Positions 13,141 to 21,874 of a stretch of 64,000 bases of DNA are shown here, piece by piece. The position numbers were made by a program, and so were the translations under genes. This DNA is from Aromatoleum petrolei. Its GTDB lineage: Bacteria; Pseudomonadota; Gammaproteobacteria; Burkholderiales; Rhodocyclaceae. The first letter of the stretch is position 1. Every line of letters begins with the position of its first letter. The stretch covers positions 2,852,001 to 2,916,000 of the forward strand of contig NZ_CP059560.1 in NCBI RefSeq assembly GCF_017894385.1, written 5' to 3'. The notes below the pieces were generated by a model that saw only the letters and a program-made list of their open reading frames with translations, was not told where the DNA came from and did no database searches.

Positions 13141-14109
13141 ATGAATTCCCGTATCTCCACCATTTTCAAGCTCGCGGTGCTGGCCGGCGTGCTCGCCTTC
13201 CCGGCCTTCGGCTCGGACTTCTACGCCGAGATGATCGCCAAGGTGCTGATCCTCGCGATTTTCGCGATGAGTCTCGATCTGCTGGTCGGCTTCACCGGCC
13301 TGGTGAGCTTCGGCCACGCCGCCTACTTCGGCATCGCCGCCTATGCGGTGGCGCTGATGACGCCGAAGTACGACCCGGCGAACCTGTGGCTCGCGCTGCC
13401 GGCGTCCATCTTCGCGGCGGCGCTGGCGGCCTTCGTCATCGGGCTCTTCGTGCTGCGCACCAAGGGCATCTACTTCATCATGGTGACGCTCGCGTTCGCG
13501 CAGATGGCCTATTACGTGTTCCACGACACGCCGCTGGGCGGCGGCTCGGACGGCATCTACCTCAACTTCAAGCCGGATGCGGCAATCGCCGGCTGGGCGC
13601 CCTTCGACCTCAACGAACCGCATCACCTCTACTACTTCGTCGTCGCCGCGATGCTCGCCGTGTATGGCCTGCTCAAGCTCGTGCTGCGCTCGCCCTTCGG
13701 CCGCGTGCTGGTCGGCATCCGCAGCAACGAGCACCGCATGCTCTCGCTCGGCTACGCGACGTTCCGCTACAAGCTCGCGGCCTTCACGCTGGCGGGCGGG
13801 CTCGCCGGCTTCGCGGGCTTCCTGTACGCGGTACTGTTCGGCTTCGTGACGCCGGAATACCTCTCGTGGCACAAGTCCGGCGACGTGCTGCTGATGGTGA
13901 TCCTCGGCGGCATGGGCAATCTAGCCGGCGCCATCGCCGGGGCGGCCGCGCTGGTCGGGCTGCAGGAGATCTTCACCGGCATGACCAAGCACTGGCAGCT
14001 CCTGATGGGCCTCACCATCGTCGCCGCGGTGCTCTTCATGCCGGGCGGCATGGCCGCGACACCCGCCCGCATCATGGCGCGCATCAATGGGGGAAAGAGC
14101 AATGAGTGA
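13141..14109 (+). CDS. livM: ABC importer inner-membrane permease, LivM type
   Basis: Second permease, 322 residues with about nine hydrophobic segments. It has the LivM hallmarks LDLLVGFTGLVSFGHAAYFGIAAY and the cytoplasmic docking loop SPFGRVLVGIRSNEHRMLSLGY. Its last eight bases overlap the start of the LivG-type ATPase gene, a sign of translational coupling. Function in benzoate uptake is inferred from position. Confidence 0.93.
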   Translation: MNSRISTIFKLAVLAGVLAFPAFGSDFYAEMIAKVLILAIFAMSLDLLVGFTGLVSFGHAAYFGIAAYAVALMTPKYDPANLWLALPASIFAAALAAFVIGLFVLRTKGIYFIMVTLAFAQMAYYVFHDTPLGGGSDGIYLNFKPDAAIAGWAPFDLNEPHHLYYFVVAAMLAVYGLLKLVLRSPFGRVLVGIRSNEHRMLSLGYATFRYKLAAFTLAGGLAGFAGFLYAVLFGFVTPEYLSWHKSGDVLLMVILGGMGNLAGAIAGAAALVGLQEIFTGMTKHWQLLMGLTIVAAVLFMPGGMAATPARIMARINGGKSNE

Positions 14110-14860
14110 AGTCCTGCTTGCCGCCGGAGGCATGACCCGCCGCTTCGGCGGGCTGCTCGCGAACCGCGATGTCAATATCCAGCTCGAGCGTGGCGTGCTG
14201 CATGCGCTGCTCGGCCCCAACGGCGCGGGGAAATCGACCTGCATCAACATGCTGTCGGGCGACCTGCCGCCGTCCGAAGGCACGATCCGCTACAAGGGCG
14301 AGGACATCACCGCGCTCACGTCCTACCAGCGCTCGAAGATCGGCATCGGCCGCAGCTACCAGCGCACCAACATCTTCCCCAAGTTCACGGTGCTGGAGAA
14401 CTGCCGGCTGGCCGCGCAGTCGCGCAAGCCGCGTCCGTGGAGCCTGCTGACCAACGCACTGCGCATGCCCGAAGCGGTCGAACGTGCACGTGCGGCGATC
14501 GCCGAGGCCGGCCTGTCGGGCCGCGAGGACCGCATCGCCGGCACGATGTCGCACGGCGAGCAGCGCCAGCTCGAGATCGCGATGGTGCTCGCGACCGACG
14601 CCGAGGTGCTGCTGCTCGACGAGCCGCTCGCCGGCATGGGCTCGGAGGAGTCGGCGCAGATGGTCACGCTCCTGAACCGCCTCAAGGCGACGCGCGCGAT
14701 CCTGCTGGTCGAGCACGACATGGACGCGGTGTTCGCGGTTGCCGACCGCATCACCGTGATGGTCAATGGCCAGGTGCTGGAATCGGGCTCGCCGGAGCAG
14801 ATCCGCAACAGCCCCGACGTGCAGGCGGCCTATCTGGGACACGAGGCGGAGCATGAATGA
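14102..14860 (+). CDS. livG: ABC importer ATPase, LivG type
   Basis: ATP-binding subunit of the importer, 252 residues. Walker A is GPNGAGKST, the signature loop is degenerate (TMSHGEQRQLEIAMVLA) as in LivG proteins, and Walker B is VLLLDEPLAGMG. I use the ATG at 14102 (after GGGGGAAAGAGC) because it gives the usual MSEVLL N-terminus; an in-frame ATG at 14087 adds only five residues. The end overlaps the LivF-type start by eight bases. Confidence 0.92.
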   Translation: MSEVLLAAGGMTRRFGGLLANRDVNIQLERGVLHALLGPNGAGKSTCINMLSGDLPPSEGTIRYKGEDITALTSYQRSKIGIGRSYQRTNIFPKFTVLENCRLAAQSRKPRPWSLLTNALRMPEAVERARAAIAEAGLSGREDRIAGTMSHGEQRQLEIAMVLATDAEVLLLDEPLAGMGSEESAQMVTLLNRLKATRAILLVEHDMDAVFAVADRITVMVNGQVLESGSPEQIRNSPDVQAAYLGHEAEHE

Positions 14861-15644
14861 CATGTCCATGATCAGAGTGAACGCAGCGGCCGACCCTGCC
14901 GCCAATCCTGCCGGGCAGGCGGTGCCCGACGAGCGCGAGATGCTGCTGGAGGCGATCGGCCTGCATACCTACTACGGCTCCAGCCACATCCTGCACGGCG
15001 TGAATTTCCACATCCGCAAGGGCGAGGCGCTCGGCCTGATGGGCCGCAACGGCATGGGCAAGACGACGCTGATCCGCACCATGATGGGTTTCCTGACGCC
15101 CAAGGCGGGCGGCGTGCTGGTGCGCGGCCAGCGCATGACGGGCGGGCCGACGCACAGGATCGCGAAGCTCGGCATCGCCTACGTGCCCGAAGGCCGCGGC
15201 ATCTTCCCCAACCTCACGGTCCGGGAGAACCTCATCATGGCCGCGCGCGCCGGCGTCGACGGCCAGCGCGACTGGACCTTCGACCGCGTGATGACGACCT
15301 TCCCGCGGCTTGCCGAGCGCATCGAGAACGGCGGCGGCAACCTGTCCGGCGGCGAGCAGCAGATGCTCACGATCGGCCGCGCGCTGATGACGAACCCGGA
15401 TCTGCTGATCCTCGACGAGGCCACCGAGGGCCTCGCGCCGCTCATCGTGCGCGAAATCTGGCGCGTGATCCGCGAGATCCGCGACAGCGGCATCGCCACC
15501 GTGATCGTCGACAAGAACCACGCGGCGGTGACGGCCCTCACGGACCGCTCGATGATCCTCGTGAAGGGCCAGGTCGTTTTCGACGGTCCGAGCCAGGAGG
15601 TGCGCAATAATCCCGAGCTCATCAAGAAACACCTGGGGGTCTGA
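14853..15644 (+). CDS. livF: ABC importer ATPase, LivF type
   Basis: Second ATP-binding subunit, 263 residues: Walker A GRNGMGKTT, signature NLSGGEQQMLTIGRALM, Walker B LLILDEATEGLAP. These match LivF proteins, in which the glutamate after Walker B lies in DEATEG. The start at 14853 (after GAGGCGGAGC, inside the end of the previous gene) is preferred over upstream in-frame starts that would read through the LivG coding sequence. The N-terminus is about 25 residues longer than a minimal LivF. The stop codon abuts the next start. Confidence 0.92.
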   Translation: MNDMSMIRVNAAADPAANPAGQAVPDEREMLLEAIGLHTYYGSSHILHGVNFHIRKGEALGLMGRNGMGKTTLIRTMMGFLTPKAGGVLVRGQRMTGGPTHRIAKLGIAYVPEGRGIFPNLTVRENLIMAARAGVDGQRDWTFDRVMTTFPRLAERIENGGGNLSGGEQQMLTIGRALMTNPDLLILDEATEGLAPLIVREIWRVIREIRDSGIATVIVDKNHAAVTALTDRSMILVKGQVVFDGPSQEVRNNPELIKKHLGV

Positions 15645-16415
15645 ATGAAACAAGTGCTGGTTGGCGGCAAGCATCTCGAATACGTCCGCCTGCCTTCGGC
15701 GCATCCGCGCGAGGGCGCGCCCGCGATCGTGTTCCTGCACGAAGGGCTGGGTTCGGTGTCGATGTGGCGCGATTTCCCGCAGAGGGTCGCCGACGCGACC
15801 GGATGCGAGGCCATCGTCTATTCGCGCGCGGGCTACGGGCGTTCCGATGCGGCCGAGCTGCCGCGCACCACGCGCTACATGCACGACGAGGGCCTCGCCG
15901 TGCTGCCGGCGCTGCTCGACGCGCTCCAGCTCGACCGGCCCATCCTCCTCGGCCACTCCGACGGCGGTTCGATCGCGCTGATCTGCGCGGGCGGCACTGC
16001 GACGCCACTTTCCGGCGTGATTCTGATGGCCCCGCACGTGCTCGTCGAGGACATCTCGGTCGAGAGCATTGCCCAGGCCAAGGTCGCGTGGCAGAGCACG
16101 GATCTCCCGGCGCGCCTGGGCAAGTACCACCAGGACGTCGAGGCCGCGTTCTGGGGCTGGAACGACATCTGGCTGCACCCGGATTTCCGCGCGTGGAACA
16201 TCGAGGAATACCTCCCCAAGGTCGCCTGCCCGGTGCTCGCGATCCAGGGCGAGGACGACGAATATGGCACCATGGACCAGATCGACCGCATCGCCGCCCA
16301 GGCGCGCGACGTGGATCTCGTCAAGCTCGCCGACTGCCGCCATTCCCCGCACAAGGACCAGCCCGCGGCCGTGATCGAAGCCGTCGGCGAATTCGTGAAC
16401 CGCATCCTGGACTGA
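15645..16415 (+). CDS. Alpha/beta hydrolase of the box cluster
   Basis: A 256-residue cytoplasmic alpha/beta hydrolase. The nucleophile elbow GHSDGG places Ser105. The acid is likely in the EDDEYG stretch and the base His in DCRHSPHKDQP. The ATG directly follows the TGA of the LivF-type gene, so translation is probably coupled. Relatives include 3-oxoadipate enol-lactonases and CoA-thioester or lactone hydrolases. In this operon it might clear a dead-end lactone or thioester formed from epoxide intermediates, but no specific substrate can be read from the sequence. Confidence 0.85.
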   Translation: MKQVLVGGKHLEYVRLPSAHPREGAPAIVFLHEGLGSVSMWRDFPQRVADATGCEAIVYSRAGYGRSDAAELPRTTRYMHDEGLAVLPALLDALQLDRPILLGHSDGGSIALICAGGTATPLSGVILMAPHVLVEDISVESIAQAKVAWQSTDLPARLGKYHQDVEAAFWGWNDIWLHPDFRAWNIEEYLPKVACPVLAIQGEDDEYGTMDQIDRIAAQARDVDLVKLADCRHSPHKDQPAAVIEAVGEFVNRILD

Positions 16416-16421
16416 ACGACC

Positions 16422-16844
16422 ATGATCTTCGAATGCAAGAAATCCATCCGTTTCCACCACTGCGACCCGGCCGGCATCGTCTTCTACCCGCAGTGCCTGG
16501 TGCTGTGCAATGAGGTGGTGGAGGACTGGTTCGACCGCGGCATCGGCGTCGACTTCTACAAGCTGCACGCGGAGATCCGCCGCGGCGTGCCGATGCGTCA
16601 CCTGGAGGTCGACTTCATGGCCCCCAGCATGCACGGCGACGAACTGACCTTCACGCTCTACGTTTCGCGCATCGGCGGCAGCTCGATGGACATCGTCACG
16701 ACGGCTTCCATGGGCGAGCAGGTGCGCTTCCGCGCGAAGCAGACGGTGGTGTGGGCCGACCTCGGCGGCGCCCCGCGCGCGACCGTGATCGACGACGAAT
16801 GGCGGGCGCGTTTCAGCCGCTATTTGATGCCGCCGAAAGACTGA
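16422..16844 (+). CDS. Hotdog acyl-CoA thioesterase (benzoyl-CoA thioesterase-like)
   Basis: A 140-residue hotdog-fold protein of the 4-hydroxybenzoyl-CoA thioesterase class, with the signature HHCDPAGIVFYPQ in which Asp15 is the expected catalytic residue. A benzoyl-CoA thioesterase is described from the Azoarcus evansii box cluster, where it is thought to rescue CoA when CoA esters accumulate; this gene is in the matching place. It follows the hydrolase gene by six bases. Confidence 0.88.
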   Translation: MIFECKKSIRFHHCDPAGIVFYPQCLVLCNEVVEDWFDRGIGVDFYKLHAEIRRGVPMRHLEVDFMAPSMHGDELTFTLYVSRIGGSSMDIVTTASMGEQVRFRAKQTVVWADLGGAPRATVIDDEWRARFSRYLMPPKD

Positions 16845-16867
16845 ATCTGTAAATCGCGCCTCGAATA

Positions 16868-16929
16868 CCGTTCGGACGGAGCCTGTCGAAACCCTGCCAA
16901 TTGCCGGCCGACAGGCTCAGTGCGAACGG
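16868..16929. repeat. Dispersed palindromic repeat (GACAGGCTC type)
   Basis: Inverted arms of 21 bases at 16868-16888 and 16909-16929 match at 19 positions (CCGTTCG...GAGCCTGTCG). The core TTCGACAGGCTC...CGAACGG resembles a small repeat found between genes in many betaproteobacterial genomes. A second copy is at 32406-32461, and a partial GATTCGACAGGC lies at about 17825. It may act as a transcript-end or stability hairpin. Confidence 0.75.
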
Positions 16930-16963
16930 GGCATGACGTGACGAGGCGAATCAGGGACACACG

Positions 16964-17767
16964 ATGGACTACAGCCGCTACACCAACCTCAAGGTCGAAC
17001 TCCACGAGCACGGCATCGCCGAAGTGATCCTCGGCGAGCCGGGCAAGCTGCCCGCCGCCGACGCTGTCGGCCACGGCGAGCTGGCCGACATTTGGCGCGA
17101 CCTCGACCGCGACCCGGCCGTGGCGGTGATCGTCGTGCGCGGCCAGGACAAGGGCTTCTCGGCCGGCGGCACGCTGGACCTCGTCGCCGCGATGGTCGAC
17201 GAGTTCGAGCACCGCGCCCGCGTGTGGAAAGAAGCGCGCGACATCGTCTACAACATGATCAACTGCTCGAAGGTGATCGTCTCCGCGATCAACGGCCCCG
17301 CGGTCGGCGGCGGGCTAGCAGTCGCGTTGCTGGCGGACATCTCGATCGCGGCGAAGACTGCGCGCCTCATCGACGGCCACACCCGCCTGGGCGTCGCCGC
17401 CGGCGACCACGCCGCGATCATCTGGCCGCTGCTGTGCGGCATGGCCAAGGCCAAGCTGCATCTGCTGCTGTCGAACGAGGTGAGCGGCGAGGAAGCCGAG
17501 CGCATCGGCCTCGTGTCGATGGCGGTCGAAGCGGACGCGTTGCGCGACACCGCCTTCGACATCGCCAGGAAACTGGCCGCCGGCCCGCAGACCGCCTTGC
17601 GCTGGACCAAACACAGCCTCAACAACTGGCTGCGCCAGGCCGGCCCGATTTTCGACAACTCGGTGGCGCTGGAGATGCTCGGCTTCACTGGCCCCGAAGT
17701 GCGCGAAGGCCTGGCCGCGGTGCGTGAGCGCCGGACGCCGAATTTCCCGAGCGGCTCACCGATATGA
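16964..17767 (+). CDS. Crotonase-family protein with atypical active site (box cluster)
   Basis: A 267-residue enoyl-CoA hydratase/isomerase superfamily member with the CoA-binding/oxyanion motifs FSAGGTLDLV and NGPAVGGGLAVALLADI. Both catalytic glutamates of classical hydratases are missing: the first position is hydrophobic (GGGLAV), and the second falls in DGHTRLGVAAGDHAA, where only a nearby Asp is present. In the box pathway a 3,4- to 2,3-dehydroadipyl-CoA isomerase is needed, so an isomerase role is attractive, but this is inference. The ATG follows a weak purine stretch and the dispersed palindrome. Confidence 0.85.
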   Translation: MDYSRYTNLKVELHEHGIAEVILGEPGKLPAADAVGHGELADIWRDLDRDPAVAVIVVRGQDKGFSAGGTLDLVAAMVDEFEHRARVWKEARDIVYNMINCSKVIVSAINGPAVGGGLAVALLADISIAAKTARLIDGHTRLGVAAGDHAAIIWPLLCGMAKAKLHLLLSNEVSGEEAERIGLVSMAVEADALRDTAFDIARKLAAGPQTALRWTKHSLNNWLRQAGPIFDNSVALEMLGFTGPEVREGLAAVRERRTPNFPSGSPI

Positions 17768-17779
17768 ACCCCTGACCCC

Positions 17780-17862
17780 GTAGGACGGGAGGAGCGAAGC
17801 CTCGCCCCGCCACGCGGCGCTGCCGATTCGACAGGCCCCTCAGCGGGAGTCTCCCGCCCTAC
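17780..17862. repeat. Inverted repeat before the rubredoxin gene
   Basis: GTAGGACGGGAG (17780-17791) pairs with CTCCCGCCCTAC (17851-17862), 11 of 12 bases. The left arm matches the repeat that starts at 10917. A partial copy of the GACAGGC element lies inside the loop. It probably separates the crotonase and rubredoxin messages. Confidence 0.55.
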
Positions 17863-17924
17863 GACACCCCAACGGCGCCGCAGAGCGCCCGAATCCCCCC
17901 CAACGACACAGAGAGACCGCCATC

Positions 17925-18098
17925 ATGACCACCTACCAGTGCAGCGCCTGCTACTTCCCCTACAACGAGGCCGACGGTCTCCCCGACGACGGCATCGCGG
18001 CCGGCACCAAGTGGGAAGACGTGCCCGAGGACTGGGTTTGCCCCGACTGCGGCAACGGCAAGGAACACTTCAATCCGGCGCCCGAGCAGGAAGGCTGA
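17925..18098 (+). CDS. Rubredoxin (57 residues)
   Basis: A short one-iron electron carrier with two Cys pairs, CSAC (residues 6-9) and CPDC (39-42), separated by the acidic, aromatic stretch [11 protein letters not shown] that is characteristic of rubredoxins. The usual Gly-Tyr after the first pair is replaced by Tyr-Phe. Position after the box genes suggests it may support electron flow in aerobic aromatic metabolism, for example to BoxA/BoxB or to a peroxide-reducing system, but it has its own upstream hairpin and could be independent. The ribosome site is GAGAGACC. Confidence 0.88.
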   Translation: MTTYQCSACYFPYNEADGLPDDGIAAGTKWEDVPEDWVCPDCGNGKEHFNPAPEQEG

Positions 18099-18193
18099 GG
18101 CGTCGCCGCTCCCGCCCGCCGTCGACGTGCCGCTGTTCGTGGACGGAGGGCGGCGCCGGAGCGCCGAATCTCGCTGCGGGCCGGCCGCCGGTG

Positions 18194-19786
18194 TCAGGCG
18201 TGGGCCGTGCTTCGTCGCTTTTCCCTCTCCGCGAGAATCCGCGTTTCATCGCAGAAGATCGCGCGCGGGTCGTGCAAGGCACAGGGCCAGTCCGTGAAAT
18301 GGGCGACCGAATCGTGGACATGGTCGGCCATGAAAGCGTCGACCTCTTCCGGAAGCCCTGACTGATCGTCCCAGGCAGCGACGATCAAATCTTCATAGGG
18401 GCTGCGTTGGCGATTCCATTTGGTGTCGCCATGCCATACGACTGGGTCGCGGATCGCGGGCATCTGGCGCACCAGGCGCCGATGCTCGGCCAGAAGCTGC
18501 TTCGCCTGCACATCCGGTTTACGCGGCAGTTCGTAGGTCCAGCTTGTTGGCGAACATGTCCGATGATTGTTCTGTGCAGCTACCGTGTCGCACAGCGTCG
18601 GGTCGACACGGCGGTGCAGCGCTCCCAACACGCGGACGTCGTTGTTCATCCGCGTGAGCGCCGCGCGCCAGAGGAACTTCAGCGCTCGGTGCGCGTGCAG
18701 CAGCGATTCCAGTGAATCACCCGTCGCGGTCGGCAGCGAGGCCATGTAAGTCTTATAGGCCTGCAATAGCGGTGCATCGGGCGGCAGGGCGATTTCATCG
18801 CGAACTTCCAGCGGCGCGTCGGAGAGCCTGCGGAGCATTACGCCGCTTTTCAGCGCCTCCGCGTACATGTCACGCAAGGGAATGCGCGACAGCGCATTGG
18901 ACCGCCCCTGAAAGCCGTCGAAATACCCGCCGCCGACATCCGAATGCACGCCGGGGTAGATCACCTCTTCGCACGTCTTCGGGTATTCGCTGCCCACACG
19001 GACGGAATCGAGCGGGAAGGCCTGCCGTACCTCGTGTGCGGAAACGAAATGCAGGCAGCGCTCAACTCCTTCGGGAATCGCCAGTTCCGCGCCCCAGCCC
19101 AAATGCAGCCCGGGGCCGCCCACCGAGGCGACCGTATCGAACAGGCCCATGAAGACGATGCGCAGGCGCACCTGCGTGCCGTTACGGGCGGTCCACATCA
19201 AACGCTTGTCGGCAGTGCGTTCGCATTGCTCGGCGATCAGGCGGCGGACGAATGCGCGCGCGAGGGTCGCGCCGCGCGAAAAACCGAAGACCGAAAGCGT
19301 GATCCATTGCATGTGCGGCAACGCGCCTGAGCTCCAGTCGATCTCCAGGATGCGTCGGAATTCGTAAAGTGCGGCTTCGAGGCGCATCTCTCCGCCGGCG
19401 CCGAAACCCATTCCCAGGGCCCCGCCCTTGTCTTCATTCGGCGAGATGTTGCCATTCGCGTAGCGATAGGGCGTGCCGACGCCCGGAATATAGGTGGGGA
19501 CTGCCTCCATTCCGTCCTTGTCCTTTATCGCGGCTTGATAGAGCTTCGCAATGTTGGATAAGGCGCGTTCCCCCTCGGGTTTAGCCATCTCCTGGTAGAG
19601 ATTGTTGCCGGTGCCGTCGAAGAAGAAGGACAGCTTGGGATAGAGGCGGCAGCGGATGCGGTCGGCGGGCGTCGACGCAAGCGTACACCATGCGATCTGC
19701 TCTTCCATGCGCATCTTCGCGCCCTCGTGCCACGCGCTCGCGAGCTGTTCGTCCGTCGTTGGGGAGTTGGCTTGTCTGACGGTCAT
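18194..19786 (-). CDS. T6SS lipase effector candidate (DUF2235, Tle1 type)
   Basis: A 530-residue alpha/beta hydrolase of the DUF2235 family. Motifs are FFFDGTGN (55-61), the nucleophile elbow GFSRGATLARAF with Ser170, and GVHSDVGGGY carrying the likely catalytic Asp. This layout is that of Tle1-type phospholipase effectors, which T6SS delivers to rival cells. No signal peptide is present, as expected for T6SS cargo. The next gene on the strand's upstream side encodes a lipoprotein that is a plausible immunity protein. No VgrG or PAAR is adjacent, so it is an orphan pair. Confidence 0.82.
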   Translation of the reverse strand: MTVRQANSPTTDEQLASAWHEGAKMRMEEQIAWCTLASTPADRIRCRLYPKLSFFFDGTGNNLYQEMAKPEGERALSNIAKLYQAAIKDKDGMEAVPTYIPGVGTPYRYANGNISPNEDKGGALGMGFGAGGEMRLEAALYEFRRILEIDWSSGALPHMQWITLSVFGFSRGATLARAFVRRLIAEQCERTADKRLMWTARNGTQVRLRIVFMGLFDTVASVGGPGLHLGWGAELAIPEGVERCLHFVSAHEVRQAFPLDSVRVGSEYPKTCEEVIYPGVHSDVGGGYFDGFQGRSNALSRIPLRDMYAEALKSGVMLRRLSDAPLEVRDEIALPPDAPLLQAYKTYMASLPTATGDSLESLLHAHRALKFLWRAALTRMNNDVRVLGALHRRVDPTLCDTVAAQNNHRTCSPTSWTYELPRKPDVQAKQLLAEHRRLVRQMPAIRDPVVWHGDTKWNRQRSPYEDLIVAAWDDQSGLPEEVDAFMADHVHDSVAHFTDWPCALHDPRAIFCDETRILAEREKRRSTAHA

Positions 19787-19806
19787 GTCTCGATCCGTGC
19801 AATCCG

Positions 19807-20289
19807 CTACTTGGCTTTACATCCGCTGCGCGTGGACGAAAACGCGAACTCGACCGTCTCCAGCGTCCGGAAAATCACGCATAGATAGATCTCGTCGGCT
19901 AGGAAATCCTCGCGTGACCAGTCGTCCTTGGTGCTCTTGTTGATGCGATGCGGGGCGCGGGGGAAGGGAACGAGGGCGGAGCGGTCTTCGCCGGCGAGGA
20001 TGATCTTGCCCGTCGCGCGATCGTCCTCGGCGCCCCAGCGCCAGCGCACGAGGGCGGGCTTGGACCAGTCCTTGCGGCCTGCAATGCAGCATGTTGCGCC
20101 CGCGCCCCCTCCGAAAGCATCGACATTTCCCGCCCATGCGTCTTCCACGACGATGTTCGGCGCATAGCGATTCGTGTGGTTCACCGGGACCAGCATCTGG
20201 CCAGGCTCATTGCCCGAGGTGACGGGGTTCGCGCAGGACGCGAGAGCGAGGGCGGTCAGCGCCGCGAGCGCCGGATTCGAGATTCTCAT
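19807..20289 (-). CDS. Lipoprotein, DUF3304-like, probable immunity protein
   Basis: A 160-residue lipoprotein: short basic N-terminus, hydrophobic stretch and lipobox LASC with Cys about residue 18. I start at 20289 because this places the signal peptide correctly; an in-frame ATG at 20337 would put 16 polar residues ahead of it. The body resembles DUF3304 proteins (APNIVVEDAWAGNVDAFGGGAGATCCI), commonly encoded beside DUF2235 lipases. An outer-membrane or periplasmic immunity lipoprotein against the neighbouring lipase is the best guess. The two genes are 20 bases apart. Confidence 0.75.
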   Translation of the reverse strand: MRISNPALAALTALALASCANPVTSGNEPGQMLVPVNHTNRYAPNIVVEDAWAGNVDAFGGGAGATCCIAGRKDWSKPALVRWRWGAEDDRATGKIILAGEDRSALVPFPRAPHRINKSTKDDWSREDFLADEIYLCVIFRTLETVEFAFSSTRSGCKAK

Positions 20290-20715
20290 GCTTGTGACGG
20301 TTACGTAATGGAAAGGCCGTTCATTTCGTGCGTCCACGGCGGTAGCCGTGATGACATCGGGGCAGGGAGTGTACTCCGTCCGCTAGAGAAAATGACAAAT
20401 GAAATATGAGGGAGAGAGGGCAACGGGCATTTGCGTCGTCCTCCAACTGTTGGCGGTAAGGCTCAGGTCGATTGACCGGCCGCGCCCGAAGCGCGTTCAC
20501 CTGCACTCCGCTGCATACAGATGAATAATTGTTCATTCAACACTTGATTTCGCAAAACCTCACGGGTAGAGTGAACGAACATTCAGTCAGTGGATGGACA
20601 TCAAACAGACTGAAGTGAAGGCAAGAGCGGGTGGGGGTTGGAAGGATTTGGCCGGAAAGGCTCCCCGACAGGGCGGATCGCCCAGAGGGCTGGGCAATCA
20701 CAAGGAGACGGATTC
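20290..20715. promoter_or_regulatory. Promoter and tandem TetR-type operators for the bcrCB-like operon
   Basis: A good sigma-70 promoter is visible: TTGATT (20544-20549), 17-base spacer, TAGAGT (20567-20572). An 18-base palindrome-like site (20522-20539, TGAATAAT-TG-TTCATTCA) sits just before the -35, and a 22-base site (20568-20589) covers the -10 and likely start. The latter matches the best operator of the cluster (30473-30494) at 19 of 22 positions. Binding here should repress. The remaining 230 bases toward the lipoprotein gene hold no recognisable gene. Confidence 0.75.
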
Positions 20716-21855
20716 ATGAACGACGGATTGTTTGACCAGTTCAAGGAGTGGTACGAGAAGCGCCATGACTACGCCCGCGCGTGGAAGGCACGCACTGGCG
20801 GCCAGGTCGTTGCGACGATGTGCACCTACACGCCCGAGGAACTGCTGATCGCGGCCGGCATGCTGCCGGTGCGCGTGCTGGGCGCGCACGAGCCGCAGAA
20901 CGTCACCGAGCCGCACATCTTCGGCATGTTCTGTCCGTTCTGTCGCGACTCGCTGGCGCAGGGCCTGCTGGGCCGCTTCGACTACGCGGAAGGCGTGACG
21001 CTGACCCAATCCTGCATCCAGTACCGCCAGGCCTACAGCTCCTGGCGCCAGAACGTGCCGACCGTGAAGTGGGACTACTACGTCGCGATGCCCAACGACG
21101 TGCAATCGCCGCATTCGCGCAAGGCGCACCGCGCCGAAGTGCAGGCCTTCCGCGTGTTCCTGCAGACGCTGACCGGCAAGACGATCACCGACGACATGCT
21201 GCGCGAGGCGCTCGCCGTGATGGACGAGAACCGCCGGCTGCTGCGTGAGCTGTTCGACTACCGCAAGGCCGACGAGCCCAAGGTCACCGGCGTCGAGGCG
21301 CTGTATGCGTCGATCACCGCGCAGTTCATCGACAAGCGCGAGCACAACGAAATGCTGCGGAAGGTGCTCGCCGCGCTGCCGAAGCGCCAGGTCACGCGCC
21401 CGACCGGCGCCCGCTTCATGACGATCGGATCGGAAAACGACGACGTCGCCTTCATGGCGATGGTCGAGTCGGTCGGTGCCACCATCGTCATCGACGACCA
21501 GTGCTCGGGCACCCGCTACTTCTGGAACGCGTCGAAGAACGACGACGACGTCGTCAAGGCGATCGCCGAACGCTACTGCGACCGCCCGGCCTGCCCGACC
21601 AAGGACTACCCGGCGCACACCCGTTTCGCGCACGTGCTGAATCTCGCCAAGGAATACAAGGTGCAGGCGGCCGTCTTCCTGCAGCAGAAGTTCTGCGATC
21701 CGCACGAGGGCGACTACCCGGATCTCAAGCGCCACCTCGAGGCCAACGGAATCCCGACGCTGTTCCTCGAGTTCGACATCACCAACCCGATCGGCCCGTT
21801 CCGCATCCGCATCGAGGCGATGCTGGAGACGCTGAGCGAAGAAGAACTGTTCTGA
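20716..21855 (+). CDS. bcrC: Class I benzoyl-CoA reductase-like subunit, BcrC/BadD type
   Basis: A 379-residue HgdB/BcrC-superfamily protein. In ATP-dependent benzoyl-CoA reductases, this and the BcrB subunit bind the aromatic CoA ester and a [4Fe-4S] cluster for ring reduction. Candidate ligand cysteines are Cys36 (MCTYTPEEL) and those in [36 protein letters not shown] and QQKFCDPHE; the surrounding text strongly recalls BadD/BcrC and less so 2-hydroxyacyl-CoA dehydratases. The ATG follows AAGGAGAC; an earlier in-frame ATG at 20638 has no such site. The ATPase partners (BcrA/BcrD type) are not in the window, so activity needs a shared activator or is not classical. Confidence 0.85.
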   Translation: MNDGLFDQFKEWYEKRHDYARAWKARTGGQVVATMCTYTPEELLIAAGMLPVRVLGAHEPQNVTEPHIFGMFCPFCRDSLAQGLLGRFDYAEGVTLTQSCIQYRQAYSSWRQNVPTVKWDYYVAMPNDVQSPHSRKAHRAEVQAFRVFLQTLTGKTITDDMLREALAVMDENRRLLRELFDYRKADEPKVTGVEALYASITAQFIDKREHNEMLRKVLAALPKRQVTRPTGARFMTIGSENDDVAFMAMVESVGATIVIDDQCSGTRYFWNASKNDDDVVKAIAERYCDRPACPTKDYPAHTRFAHVLNLAKEYKVQAAVFLQQKFCDPHEGDYPDLKRHLEANGIPTLFLEFDITNPIGPFRIRIEAMLETLSEEELF

Positions 21856-21874
21856 GCCCGACAGGAGACAAGAC

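Noticed and set aside
11122..13872. A leftward open frame of about 900 codons across the binding protein and permease genes.
   Set aside because: Antisense shadow with Arg/His/Glu-rich text and no motif; the Liv-type genes on the plus strand are well supported.
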